Shown in pieces: positions 16,017-24,967 of a stretch of 30,098 bases of DNA. The notes below the pieces were generated by a model. That model saw only the letters and a list, made by a program, of their open reading frames with translations. It did no database searches and had not been told where the DNA came from. The position numbers and the translations under genes are program-made. Location: the NCBI GenBank assembly GCA_041844915.1, contig JBGZBY010000046.1:1-30098 (forward strand), written 5' to 3'. The stretch comes from W11650 sp041844915 (GTDB taxonomy: Bacteria; Bacillota; Clostridia; Lachnospirales; Vallitaleaceae). The number at the start of each line of letters is the position of its first letter. Position 1 is the first letter of the stretch.

Positions 16017-16280
16017 TTGTGGAAAAATCTCTTCAATAAGATGACAGAAGGCTTTTGCCAAGCGGAATGGATTGTTTTGGGAGGAGTTAGTTACTTTGAC
16101 TGGAGCCAGCAATTTTTGAGCTGGTCGGGGTATTTACTTTTGTCAGAGGGAGAGCAGAATATTTTGGTCAATGACCTTGACAGAGAAAAAATCAAGAAAA
16201 CGAGGGCAGGATGGCGAAGGCCGTTCTGCCCTCGGCGCGCGAATAAGACTTTTATTTTGGTCTTGATGACTAGAAAATAA
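16017..16280 (+). CDS. Hypothetical small ORF or gene remnant after nrdG
   Basis: A TTG codon directly follows the nrdG stop, with GAGGG 4 nt upstream, and opens an 87-codon frame. The first ~58 residues look protein-like (KMTEGFCQAEWIVLGGVSYF, then LLLSEGEQNILVNDLDREK). The rest runs through a GC-rich hairpin and looks non-coding. I recognise no family. It could be a decayed gene or chance; translation is doubtful. Confidence 0.25.
   Translation: MWKNLFNKMTEGFCQAEWIVLGGVSYFDWSQQFLSWSGYLLLSEGEQNILVNDLDREKIKKTRAGWRRPFCPRRANKTFILVLMTRK
16201..16234 (+). terminator. Hairpin after nrdG
   Basis: CGAGGGCAG (16201-16209) and CTGCCCTCG (16226-16234) pair perfectly around a 16-nt loop. GC-rich sequence follows, and a T-rich stretch only after about 17 nt, so it is a terminator candidate rather than a clear one. 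Confidence 0.5.
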
Positions 16281-16556
16281 TCGAGAAGGGAAAGAGCCTT
16301 TGGAATTTAACGGCTTTCGGGCTTTAAAATTGAAAAATATGGCGAAAGCAGGAGGGAACGGAGAGAATATAGAAGAATACAGAAAAGCTATAGGAGGAGT
16401 ATAGAGCGGCATGCTCCGATGACTGGGGATGCTTTTAATTTTGAAGCGGCAAAGACGCCTCTATAAAATAGGAAAAAAGAACTAAATATATGCAAAATGC
16501 CCATAAAACGAGCGAAAAATTTTCTGGTAAAAAAAGAAGGAAATAAGAATTATAAA
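16281..16556. other. Intergenic region upstream of the diguanylate cyclase gene
   Basis: The sequence is purine-rich on the + strand. I see no gene, no known riboswitch and no strong hairpin. Confidence 0.5.
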
Positions 16557-16585
16557 TAGACAAACCAGTAAATATAAGGTATAAT
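16557..16585 (+). promoter_or_regulatory. Promoter for the diguanylate cyclase gene
   Basis: TAGACA (16557-16562) and TATAAT (16580-16585) are 17 bp apart, about 100 bp before the ATG at 16687. Confidence 0.7.
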
Positions 16586-16686
16586 GTGAGAGGCTTTAGC
16601 AAGAGGAGAGAAAGAACGAGAAGGAAAACTAAGACTTAATACCTATATAAACCAGGAACGAGCTGGAAGGACAAAAGGGAAAAGCT

Positions 16687-17757
16687 ATGGAAAACAAGAA
16701 ACTGCAAGATTTGAGAAAATTCCCGCTGTATTACTCCTTGATTTTGACCGCATGGATTGTGCATATCTTATTTGAAGGCTTTTTTATTTATTGGGATGTT
16801 CCGTTGATGAAGGCGTATAATATTGTCAGTATTTTCGTCTTTTCAATTGGACTGAAATTGATTCGTCGCTACCAGAAGGAGGTCATTTTTCTCTGCTTTG
16901 TGGAGGCTACGGTTTTTATTGCGCTGGCGACATTTTCCATGGGCTGGGATTATGGTTTCCAGAACTGGATTTTTGCCTTTTTGATTGTTGCGATTACCGT
17001 GCCCTTTAAGGAGAGAAGATATTTTTATATCTTGGGGATCGTACAAGCCCTGCTTTATGTTCTGCTGTATTTTGTGGTTTATAGAGAAACGCAGTGGAAT
17101 ATGCTGTATCAGCTGGAGGGCATTTTTGTTCTGCTTAATATTACCTTTGTCTTTGCGATTATATTTTTCGCCGATCGCGTGCTGGGAATTTCCAAGGCCA
17201 TGGAAATTTTGTTCCTGCAAAAGAAGGTAGAGGAAATTAAGCAGAGTGTTGTGCTGGATGAAATGACGGGGCTTTTGAGCAGGCGGCGGATGAATCAGAT
17301 CTTATCGGACTGGAACGAACGGTTGCAGCTGGAAGATTTGAAATTTTTTCTGATCTTTGGAGATATTGACCATTTCAAGAGGATTAACGATACCTATGGA
17401 CATGAATTTGGCGACACAGTATTAAAGCAGGTGGCGGGGATTTTAAGCCGTGAGTTGCGCGGAGAGGACATCGTAGCTCGCTGGGGCGGAGAGGAATTTT
17501 TGATTCTTATTAAGGACAAGCCCTATGGGAGGGAAGCTCTGAAGGTCTCCGAGGTCAGGGAGCTGCTGTCGAGAGTACGCAAAAGGGTGGAGGAGTCGCC
17601 GATTTATTATGGTGAAGAGCCGATCAGCGTAACCATTACCTTTGGCGGAGTTTCCTCCAAAAGCTATCGGGATATCTATGAAATGATTCGCCAAGCCGAC
17701 GAGCAAATGTATCGCGGGAAAAGGGAGGGCAGGAACCGCGTGGAAATAGAGGAATAA
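16687..17757 (+). CDS. Membrane-bound diguanylate cyclase (GGDEF domain)
   Basis: The 356-residue protein makes the second messenger cyclic di-GMP from GTP. About six membrane helices (roughly 14-34, 41-60, 68-86, 92-106, 112-132, 145-162) form an N-terminal sensor of unrecognised type. A short coiled linker leads to the GGDEF domain: LDEMTGLLSRRRM, FGDIDHFKRINDTYGH (Asp226 and Asp228 for metal and substrate), and the active-site signature GGEEF at 267-271. The inhibitory site RxxD is present as RGED (258-261) at the standard five-residue distance, so product feedback inhibition is expected. It has its own promoter, and the next gene has a separate one, so it appears monocistronic. No EAL or PilZ partner is in the window. 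Confidence 0.93.
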   Translation: MENKKLQDLRKFPLYYSLILTAWIVHILFEGFFIYWDVPLMKAYNIVSIFVFSIGLKLIRRYQKEVIFLCFVEATVFIALATFSMGWDYGFQNWIFAFLIVAITVPFKERRYFYILGIVQALLYVLLYFVVYRETQWNMLYQLEGIFVLLNITFVFAIIFFADRVLGISKAMEILFLQKKVEEIKQSVVLDEMTGLLSRRRMNQILSDWNERLQLEDLKFFLIFGDIDHFKRINDTYGHEFGDTVLKQVAGILSRELRGEDIVARWGGEEFLILIKDKPYGREALKVSEVRELLSRVRKRVEESPIYYGEEPISVTITFGGVSSKSYRDIYEMIRQADEQMYRGKREGRNRVEIEE

Positions 17758-17790
17758 AAATCAAGAGGCAGAAGCAGACAAGGAAAATAC

Positions 17791-17819
17791 TTGACAGGGC
17801 ACTGGTTTCCGTCTATGAT
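17791..17819 (+). promoter_or_regulatory. Promoter for the nucleotide-sugar dehydratase gene
   Basis: TTGACA (17791-17796) is a perfect -35 box. TATGAT (17814-17819) lies 17 bp later, and the ATG is about 30 bp downstream. Confidence 0.85.
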
Positions 17820-17850
17820 AGAAAAAAACCTTTAGAAAGAGGGGAGTATC

Positions 17851-19713
17851 ATGCCTGAAAGTTGGAAGAACATGGATAAAAAGCTGCTGGTGCGAAGGGC
17901 TTTTTTGCTTTTGCTCGATATTTTACTGATCAATTTTGCCGCCTGGTGCGCACTGATCGTGCGCTTTGATTTTAGCCTGAATAATATTCCGGTCAATTAC
18001 AGCGAGGCGGTTTTTCGTTATGCCCTGATAAATACGGCAGTGACCTTGGCGGTATTTTGGGCGCTTCGGCTTTATCATAGCCTGTGGAAATATGCAGGTA
18101 TTGAAGAATTGACCAATGTGGCGTATGCCTGCGCCGTATCGGCGGCGCTTCAGCTTGGCGGTATGATGCTTTTGGGGATTCATGTGCCGCGCAGCTTTCA
18201 TCCGCTGTATTTGGTCTTTTTGCTGTTTTTTGTAGGAGCGGTGCGTTTTGCCTATCGTTTTTTGCGAATGATAAATAACCGCTATCGGCAGAACCGGAAG
18301 CGGCGAACGATGATCATCGGCGCCGGTGAAGCGGCCAATGCGATTATCAAGGAAATCAATAACAGCCAGCACCTAGACGGCAGGATTGTCTGTGCCATAG
18401 ATGATAACCGCAGTAAGCTGGGCAGCTATATTCAGGGCGTCAAGGTGGTCGGGGACAGAGAGGATATCCTGCGCATGGTGGATAAATACGAGGTGACGGA
18501 CATCATTTTGGCGATTCCCTCCTATTCCAAGGAGCATTTAAAGCCGATTTTGGATATTTGCAGGCAAACGGAATGCTCTCTTAAGCTTTTGCCGGGCATG
18601 TATCAGCTGATCAACGGGCAGGTCAGCGCTTCTCAGCTTCGCAATGTGGATATTGAGGATTTGGTTGGCAGAGATACGGTCGAGCTGGATCTGGACAGTA
18701 TCATGAAATATGTCGGCGGCAAAACGATCATGGTAACTGGCGGCGGCGGTTCGATCGGCAGCGAGCTGTGCCGGCAGCTGGCAAAATATGAACCGAGGCA
18801 GCTGCTGATTGTGGATTTTTATGAAAACAATGCCTATGAGATTGAGCAGGAGCTAAAAGCGGTGCATAAGGAGCTGGATTTGGTTGTGCTGATTGCTTCG
18901 GTCTGCGATGAGAGAAGAATGGCGGCCATTTTTGAAAAATATAGGCCGGAGATTGTCTATCATGCGGCGGCGCATAAGCATGTTCCGTTAATGGAGGCAA
19001 GTCCGAATGAGGCGATTAAAAACAATGTTTTCGGGACGCAGACCATGGCAAGGCTGTCGGATTCTTATGGAGTGAAGCGCTTTGTTTTGATTTCGACCGA
19101 CAAGGCGGTCAATCCGACAAATATCATGGGCGCTTCCAAGCGAATCTGTGAAATGCTGATTCAAAGCTTTGACAAACGATCAGCAACCGAATTTGCGGCA
19201 GTGCGCTTTGGCAATGTCCTTGGAAGCAACGGCAGCATTGTGCCGCTTTTCCGCAAACAGATTCTGCGCGGCGGGCCGGTTACGGTCACGCACCCGGAGG
19301 TCATTCGCTATTTTATGACCATTCCAGAGGCGGTGGCGCTGGTGCTTCAGGCGGGAGCGCTTGCCGGCGGCGGAGAAATTTTTGTGCTGGATATGGGAGA
19401 GCAGGTCAAAATCGTTGATTTGGCGCGGAATTTAATCCGGCTGATGGGCTTTATTCCCGATCGGGATATTCAGATTGAATATATTGGATTAAGACCCGGA
19501 GAAAAGCTGTATGAGGAATTTTTAATGGCGGAGGAGGGCTTGCAGGAAACCTGCAATAAACTGATTCATATCGGAAAGCCGATTCCAATGGAGGAGGAGG
19601 CCTTTGCCGAGAATATAGAGCTTTTGAAGCAGGCGATAGAAAGGGAAGCGGAGATAAAGGAGATTGTCAAAAGGCTGGTGCCGACCTATCGGCCGGAAAA
19701 TGTGGAAGAATAA
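17851..19713 (+). CDS. Membrane nucleoside-diphosphate-sugar 4,6-dehydratase (CapD/PglF/WbpM type)
   Basis: This 620-residue enzyme probably converts UDP-GlcNAc to the 4-keto-6-deoxy sugar that starts diNAcBac- or FucNAc-type surface glycans. Four membrane helices fill residues about 15-140. A CoA-binding-like Rossmann region follows (MIIGAGEAANAIIKEI, 154-169). The extended SDR catalytic domain starts with the NAD-binding TGGGGSIGSE (296-305). The catalytic part has STDKAVNPTNIMGASK (415-430): Met426 replaces the usual Tyr while Lys430 is kept, the SMK-type triad known for this family. AGAGGGGAG precedes the ATG. No glycosyltransferases lie nearby, so the final glycan cannot be told. Confidence 0.92.
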   Translation: MPESWKNMDKKLLVRRAFLLLLDILLINFAAWCALIVRFDFSLNNIPVNYSEAVFRYALINTAVTLAVFWALRLYHSLWKYAGIEELTNVAYACAVSAALQLGGMMLLGIHVPRSFHPLYLVFLLFFVGAVRFAYRFLRMINNRYRQNRKRRTMIIGAGEAANAIIKEINNSQHLDGRIVCAIDDNRSKLGSYIQGVKVVGDREDILRMVDKYEVTDIILAIPSYSKEHLKPILDICRQTECSLKLLPGMYQLINGQVSASQLRNVDIEDLVGRDTVELDLDSIMKYVGGKTIMVTGGGGSIGSELCRQLAKYEPRQLLIVDFYENNAYEIEQELKAVHKELDLVVLIASVCDERRMAAIFEKYRPEIVYHAAAHKHVPLMEASPNEAIKNNVFGTQTMARLSDSYGVKRFVLISTDKAVNPTNIMGASKRICEMLIQSFDKRSATEFAAVRFGNVLGSNGSIVPLFRKQILRGGPVTVTHPEVIRYFMTIPEAVALVLQAGALAGGGEIFVLDMGEQVKIVDLARNLIRLMGFIPDRDIQIEYIGLRPGEKLYEEFLMAEEGLQETCNKLIHIGKPIPMEEEAFAENIELLKQAIEREAEIKEIVKRLVPTYRPENVEE

Positions 19714-19880
19714 GGCGCTTGGGCAGAGGCTGGCCATTTGAGCGCGGAGCCACGCGAAATTTTGAAGCTTTTGCCGCCGCAGGCCTTAGGAGAGGATATT
19801 CCAAGGAAGGGTCTTAGAGTAAGCGGATGAGGAAGAGGCGGCGAAAACGGGGAGCCTTGCCGGAAATCCCTATATAATAC

Positions 19881-19909
19881 TTGTGCTTTTTCATAAAAAA
19901 AGCTATAAT
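19881..19909 (+). promoter_or_regulatory. Promoter for the walR-like operon
   Basis: TTGTGC (19881-19886) and TATAAT (19904-19909) are 17 bp apart. A second TATAAT at 19873-19878 could be an alternative -10 box. I see no terminator between the previous gene and this promoter. Confidence 0.65.
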
Positions 19910-19951
19910 AAAGCAAGAAGCTACAGAATCGCTGACGGTTAGGAAGTGACT

Positions 19952-20653
19952 ATGGGATATAAATTATTAGTTGTCGATGACGAGAGCAATATCGTAGAAA
20001 TTTTACGCTTTAATCTGGAAAAGGAAGGCTTTGAGGTTCACACCGCCGAAAACGGCAGACAGGGCTATGAAGCCTTTAAACGAGAAAAGCCAGATCTGCT
20101 GTTGCTGGACATTATGATGCCGGAGCTGGACGGCTTTGGGCTGTGCAAAATGATTCGGGAGGAATCCAATGTGCCGATCATTATGCTGACTGCCAGGGCT
20201 GAGGAAGTGGATAAGGTGCTGGGGCTGGAGTTTGGCGCGGATGACTACATTACAAAGCCCTTTAGCGTTCGGGAGCTGATTGCCAGAGTCAAGGCCAATC
20301 TTCGCCGCCAGAGTATGGAGGAGCAGAGCTTTCCCGATAAGATTTTGCGTTTTGGGAAGCTGGAGGTCGATACAGTTCAATACAAGGTGACCAAGGATAA
20401 GACGGAGATTGATCTGACGGTTCGAGAATATGAGCTGCTTAAGTTTTTAATGGAGCAGGGCAATCAAATCTTTACCAGAGAACAGCTCTTGGAGCAGGTT
20501 TGGGGCTATGAATATTATGGCGATGTGCGCACAGTCGATGTGACGGTGCGTCGTTTGCGCGAAAAAATTGAGGATGAGCCGGGTAACCCTGTCTATATCT
20601 TGACCAAGCGGGGAGTGGGCTACTATTTTACACCGAAAAAAGGCGGATTCTAG
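19952..20653 (+). CDS. walR: WalR-like OmpR/PhoB-family response regulator
   Basis: The ATG at 19952 follows AGGAAG with a 5-nt gap and is preferred over the GTG at 19946. The 233-residue regulator has a receiver domain with Asp9/Asp10, phospho-acceptor Asp53 (LLLLDIMMPELDG), Thr80 and Lys102, and a winged-helix DNA-binding domain (LTVREYELLKFL, VWGYEYYGDVRTVDVTVRRL). The downstream histidine kinase with HAMP and PAS domains, followed by YycH- and YycI-like genes, points to WalR, the essential regulator of cell-wall metabolism in Firmicutes. PhoP/PhoB-like proteins look similar, so the name rests mainly on gene order. Confidence 0.88.
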   Translation: MGYKLLVVDDESNIVEILRFNLEKEGFEVHTAENGRQGYEAFKREKPDLLLLDIMMPELDGFGLCKMIREESNVPIIMLTARAEEVDKVLGLEFGADDYITKPFSVRELIARVKANLRRQSMEEQSFPDKILRFGKLEVDTVQYKVTKDKTEIDLTVREYELLKFLMEQGNQIFTREQLLEQVWGYEYYGDVRTVDVTVRRLREKIEDEPGNPVYILTKRGVGYYFTPKKGGF

Positions 20654-20662
20654 GGAGAACAC

Positions 20663-22414
20663 ATGCAATTAAGAAGTATACGCTGGCGTTTGGTAATTAT
20701 CTATGTGCTGCTGGTCATTATTGTTATGATGGCAAGCGGTACTTTGATTGTTTATCTAACCAGAGATAATGAATACAAGGTGATAGAAACGGATTTGCTG
20801 CGCCTGTCGGCGATGTTTTCGGCGATTTCGACGGAGGATAAGGACGCCGAAACGCTGGAAAAGCTGTATATAGAGGTGCTGACCAGTGAATTCCCGTTTT
20901 CCGACAGCGTTATTTATATGCTAAAGACGAACGGCGAGGTGATTTATACGACCTCGGAGGTGGAGATTACCCAGCGCCTGCTGACGCCGCAGATTATGGC
21001 GGCAAGTACGGGCGGCTCCTTGGAGGAATTTGACAGAGTCGGCAATATTCGAGAGAACGACCGAATGATGGGTCTGGCGCTGCCGATTAAAGATAATCAA
21101 GGGAAGGTTGCCTTTATTCTTTATTTTTTAAAGGGTACGGAGCAGGTGGAGGAGAGCATCAAGCGGACGGTATATGTTATTTCGGTTTCGCTGGTGCTGG
21201 CGATTGGTCTGGCAATGCTGCTGGGGTATATTTTCTCCGGCTATTTGACCAAGCCGATTCGGTCCCTGTCAAAGCGGGCAAAGGACTTGGCGGCAGGCAA
21301 TTTACGCAATCCGATTCCGGTGCTGTCTAATGACGAAATCGGCGATTTGACTGAAAATTTTAATTATATGGCGAGCTCGCTTCACCAGACGCTGGAGCAG
21401 ATAGCCGGCGAAAAAAATAAGATGGAAACCATCCTTTACTATATGACGGATGGAATTTTAGTTTTTGACGAGAGCGGCCGCGTTATTCATAAAAATCCGG
21501 CATCGGTGCGAATGCTGGGCTTTTCGGCGGCTCGCGAGTATGAGGAAATATTTTACGAGCCTTTCCGGCTTTCTTATAGCCAGCTGACAGAGCGGCTTGA
21601 CAGGGAGCAGTTGAAATTTATTCTGGAAAAGGAAAGCCAGTATTACAATGTGGCCTTCGCCCGTTATTTCAGTGACGATGACGTTGTCAGGGGAGTAATT
21701 TGCGTTGTGCAGGATGTAACGGAGCATAAAAAGCTGGAGCAGATTCAGAAAGAATTTGTCGCCAATGTTTCGCATGAATTAAGAACACCGATTACTACGG
21801 TAAAAAGCTATGCGGAAACCCTGCTTGAGCTTTCGCCAGAGGATGCGGATAACCGCAATCGCTTTTTACAGGTAATCAATTCGGAAAGCGATCGAATGAC
21901 GACATTGGTGCAGGATCTTTTGGAACTGTCCAAGCTGGATAATAAGAAGCTGAGCTTTCAAATGGAAAGAGTCGAGCTGGCGGAGCTGGTGCGGAACGAG
22001 GTGGAGCGCTATCAGATTCATGCGCGTAAAAAGGAGCAGCAGATTTTGTTTGAGGCGGCGGAAAAATATTATATCCACGGCGATGCCGGCAGAGTTTCGC
22101 AGGTCTTTCGCAACTTGATTTCTAATGCGGTAAAATACAGCGGCAACGGCAGCGAGATCAAGGTGACGCTGTATTCGCGGGAGGGATTTGTTGTCGGAGA
22201 GGTTCGAGATCAGGGAATGGGGATTTCGCCGGAGGATTTGCCGAGGGTATTCGAGCGCTTTTATCGCGTGGATAAGGCGCGCTCTCGGGCAATGGGAGGC
22301 ACCGGCTTGGGGCTGGCCATTGTCAAGGAGATTATGCAGTATCATGGCGGCAGGATTGAGGTAACCTCCGAGCTTGGTAAGGGGAGCTGCTTTTATCTGT
22401 ATTTTCCCTGCTGA
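20663..22414 (+). CDS. walK: WalK-like sensor histidine kinase
   Basis: The 583-residue kinase has membrane helices at about 8-31 and 170-193 around an extracellular sensor of about 135 residues, then HAMP (about 194-245), PAS (about 250-350), the dimerisation domain with phospho-acceptor His371 (VSHELRTPITTVKSY), and the ATPase domain with N box NLISNAVKY (484 onward), G1 DQGMG (516-520) and G2 GGTGLG (545-550). This matches the WalK plan. GGGAG lies 9 nt before the ATG and only 9 nt separate it from walR. The last codons (encoding YLYFPC and stop) and 40 bp beyond are repeated about 101 bp downstream. Confidence 0.92.
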   Translation: MQLRSIRWRLVIIYVLLVIIVMMASGTLIVYLTRDNEYKVIETDLLRLSAMFSAISTEDKDAETLEKLYIEVLTSEFPFSDSVIYMLKTNGEVIYTTSEVEITQRLLTPQIMAASTGGSLEEFDRVGNIRENDRMMGLALPIKDNQGKVAFILYFLKGTEQVEESIKRTVYVISVSLVLAIGLAMLLGYIFSGYLTKPIRSLSKRAKDLAAGNLRNPIPVLSNDEIGDLTENFNYMASSLHQTLEQIAGEKNKMETILYYMTDGILVFDESGRVIHKNPASVRMLGFSAAREYEEIFYEPFRLSYSQLTERLDREQLKFILEKESQYYNVAFARYFSDDDVVRGVICVVQDVTEHKKLEQIQKEFVANVSHELRTPITTVKSYAETLLELSPEDADNRNRFLQVINSESDRMTTLVQDLLELSKLDNKKLSFQMERVELAELVRNEVERYQIHARKKEQQILFEAAEKYYIHGDAGRVSQVFRNLISNAVKYSGNGSEIKVTLYSREGFVVGEVRDQGMGISPEDLPRVFERFYRVDKARSRAMGGTGLGLAIVKEIMQYHGGRIEVTSELGKGSCFYLYFPC

Positions 22415-22590
22415 TTTAAGCAGTGAAGTCTGTTTGCGCTGGAAGGCGCAGCTGCGGCTTTGGGGAAGTCGATGCTCGGCAGGAGGGGTTGTATTATCTG
22501 TATTTTCCTTGCTGATTTAAGCGGTGAAGTCTGTTTGCGATGGAAGGCGCAGGATATGGAAGGGTCTGCGGCTTTGGGAAAAGACCTGCG
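22385..22590 (+). repeat. Tandem duplicate of the walK 3' end and downstream flank
   Basis: Copy 1 (about 22386-22486) includes the walK stop; copy 2 (about 22486-22590) repeats it at an offset of 101 bp. The core of about 57 bp, starting TATCTGTATTTTCC at 22394 and 22495, differs at only three positions and ends GGAAGGCGCAG. Copy 2 still spells YYLYFPC and stop in one frame. Homology resumes at CTGCGGCTTTGGG after a short insertion in copy 2. Only the first copy belongs to the intact gene. Confidence 0.88.
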
Positions 22591-22861
22591 AGAGAGCCGA
22601 TATTTTCAGCTGGCTTGGGCATGTGCCGGAGGGCAGCAGAAAGTAATATATCCGTTAAGACTTTGTAATAGAATTGTAATATCAATATTGTATAATGGTA
22701 TTGCTATAAAGGCAAAAATCTTAGGACGATATTGACCCGTAGATAAAGCAGCCAGATGAGGCAGTTATTTTTTGCAGATGCTGCAAAAGGGGCGGAAATG
22801 GAGGAGGTTTTTGCAGGAAAAGCGGGAAACGGTAAAATCAGGCAAAATGAAGGGAGAGATT
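22591..22861. other. Intergenic region walK to exported-protein gene
   Basis: A TATAAT at 22691-22696 has only a poor -35 (TAGAAT, 16 bp upstream). It may be a weak internal promoter. No gene is seen. Confidence 0.4.
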
Positions 22862-23464
22862 ATGAAAAAAGCTGTAATAATCGGATGGATTTTCGCATGG
22901 GCTATTATCTTTTCTTTTGCCGCCGAGGCATCGCAGGTATTAAACAGCAAAACGCGGGAGACGAATAAAGTCTTGAATTATAAGGCAGCAGAAGAAAAGG
23001 CAGTTCAGGAAAAAGAGGAAGTCGAAGCAATGGCGGAAACTCTTATGCAATATGTCAATGAATTAGAAGAAAGTCTAAAGCAGGAGGAAAATTCATCGGT
23101 TGAACAAATTGGCTCTCTGACTTTGACCGAGGGCTTAGGTAAGAAAAAAAATCGCTTGTTTACTGGTACTCGAAAGCTTTTGGGAACCGGAAGCAAGGAG
23201 GACAAAATCAATATTGTTCTTTTTGCGCTGGAAAAAACGGAGGATAAGGCGGCGCCGGTTATTTTAAGCAATACGCAGTATGAAATCGGAGCGAGCAAGC
23301 TGTTTAGTGCGGAAATCGAGCTGAATAGGGTTGGTGTTAACTATTTGCTAATTCGGACAACCGGAGAGGGTGAAAAAAGTGAGCATCAGCTGTACCAGAT
23401 CATTGTTGAGGATATCAAGACCAAGGATAAGCTGGAAAGCATGACGCTGCAATTTATGAAATAG
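22862..23464 (+). CDS. Exported protein of unknown function within the wal cluster
   Basis: The ATG at 22862 is preferred to an upstream in-frame ATG at 22772, because GGGAGAG sits just before it and a clean signal peptide follows (KKAVIIGWIFAWAIIFSFAA, cleavage near AEA-S). The mature part of about 175 residues has a charged coiled-coil-prone stretch (about 40-80) and a C-terminal half with alternating strand-like segments (INIVLFALEK, NYLLIRTT, LYQIIVEDI). I recognise no family. It sits between the WalK-like kinase and the YycH-like gene, so a role in sensing or modulating the kinase outside the membrane is possible, but this is only positional inference. Confidence 0.75.
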   Translation: MKKAVIIGWIFAWAIIFSFAAEASQVLNSKTRETNKVLNYKAAEEKAVQEKEEVEAMAETLMQYVNELEESLKQEENSSVEQIGSLTLTEGLGKKKNRLFTGTRKLLGTGSKEDKINIVLFALEKTEDKAAPVILSNTQYEIGASKLFSAEIELNRVGVNYLLIRTTGEGEKSEHQLYQIIVEDIKTKDKLESMTLQFMK

Positions 23465-23575
23465 AGGTTTGCCGGCCAAGCTTCGGCGGGAGAAGCCAGG
23501 CAACGCTTGAGGGGCTTGATTTGGAGCGGTATGTAAAAAAACAGGCAATAGCAGAAACAAAAGAACGGAGCAGAG

Positions 23576-24967
23576 ATGAGCGGCAAAACAGCAATAAAGT
23601 CGATTGTATTGACGATGCTTATTTTATTGAGCTTTTGGCAGATTGAAAGGTTGTGGTTTGAAAACAATTCAAGCCATAGCTTTTTTTATTCTATTCCCAG
23701 AAAAACAGCAGCGGAGCAGGCCCTACAGGAGCTGATTTTAGAGCCGGACCATATTGCGCTTTACCGCGGTGAAACAAAGGGAGAATACTATGCAGTTGAT
23801 TCGGCGGGGATTGTATTCGGCTCGTTGGTTAAGGATGTCGGCAGGGTGATTCGCCAGCTGGCGCAGATGACTCCTCTAAAGGAATATCCCTATGAAAATT
23901 TATTTGATAAGCCGCATATTCTATATCATTTTTCCATGCCGATTTCTGAAGCGGTTGTCAGCCGAATCGCACAAGTGGCTCCGGCGGCGGAAGCGGGAGA
24001 GATCAGCACTATGGCGCTAGTACCGGCGGGACTGGCAGAGAACAATTTGCTGCTGCTGTTTTTTGATGAAAATACGGAGTTAGTAAAGGGTTTTTCGATT
24101 CTGAAAAGCAGCTTATCCGACGAAAATGAAGTGTTTTTTGCCTATATCAGCAATCCATCGGCCGCGGGAGGAACCTTGCTGCTTTCAGCTAAGCAAAGAG
24201 GATTGACGGCTTTTCAGGGAGAGGCGCTGCTGCCGGCACAGAATCAGAATTATATTCTGCCGCAGGAATGGAGGCGGGAGCCGGCCTTTTTGACGGAGGT
24301 GTCAGGGCAGCAGAAAATTGATGTGGAAAAATTGTCGGACTATATCTTTTTTTACATAAAAAATCCTCGGATTCTGTGGAATATTCAGGAGGAGGAGCGA
24401 GTCCGCTTTGGCGATTCATCGGTTTTGACGCAGTACGATCCCAAGGGAATTTTTACCTATCGTTTTGTCCAGCAGGTAGATCAGGCGCAAGCAGAGCTTT
24501 CAGCAGGAGAAGCGTTGAAAAGAGCTTTTGAGTTTATGAGAAGGGATCATTTGCTGAGCAGCCAGGAATTTAAGCTGGCGGACTATCGGCAGGAGGGAGA
24601 GCAGCATATTTTTCGATTTGATTATTATTTTCGGGGGCATCGTCTGGTCTGGAAGGAAGAGATGACCGAATACTATGGGGCAACGACCCCAATGGAAATC
24701 ATAGTGGAGAGAGAGCAGGTGGTCTTTTACCGGCGCCTGCTGCTTCAGGCGGAGGAGCTTTTGCAGCAGGGGGTGCGTTTCCAGGTTAATTATGAGGAGG
24801 TGCTGAACCGTTTCTATCAGACGCATGATAAAGCAGTTGTTAAAAGTTTGGCACTGGCATATTTTGTCGAAGGAGAAGCCATCCGGCTCGGCTGGGCAGT
24901 CAAAACCTCCGAGGGAGAATGGATCTATTCGCTGAATGGCGAGGAGGGAAACGATGAATTGGAATAA
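23576..24967 (+). CDS. yycH: YycH-like regulatory protein of the WalRK system
   Basis: The 463-residue protein has one N-terminal membrane helix (about 8-26) and a large extracytoplasmic region, the plan of YycH, which together with YycI tunes the WalK kinase in Bacillus and Staphylococcus. Sequence similarity by eye is weak; the call rests on topology, size and place before a clear YycI-like gene, with which it overlaps by 14 bp. GGAG lies 5 nt before the ATG. Residues about 300-460 show alternating aromatic and acidic segments typical of the YycH C-terminal domain. Confidence 0.75.
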   Translation: MSGKTAIKSIVLTMLILLSFWQIERLWFENNSSHSFFYSIPRKTAAEQALQELILEPDHIALYRGETKGEYYAVDSAGIVFGSLVKDVGRVIRQLAQMTPLKEYPYENLFDKPHILYHFSMPISEAVVSRIAQVAPAAEAGEISTMALVPAGLAENNLLLLFFDENTELVKGFSILKSSLSDENEVFFAYISNPSAAGGTLLLSAKQRGLTAFQGEALLPAQNQNYILPQEWRREPAFLTEVSGQQKIDVEKLSDYIFFYIKNPRILWNIQEEERVRFGDSSVLTQYDPKGIFTYRFVQQVDQAQAELSAGEALKRAFEFMRRDHLLSSQEFKLADYRQEGEQHIFRFDYYFRGHRLVWKEEMTEYYGATTPMEIIVEREQVVFYRRLLLQAEELLQQGVRFQVNYEEVLNRFYQTHDKAVVKSLALAYFVEGEAIRLGWAVKTSEGEWIYSLNGEEGNDELE

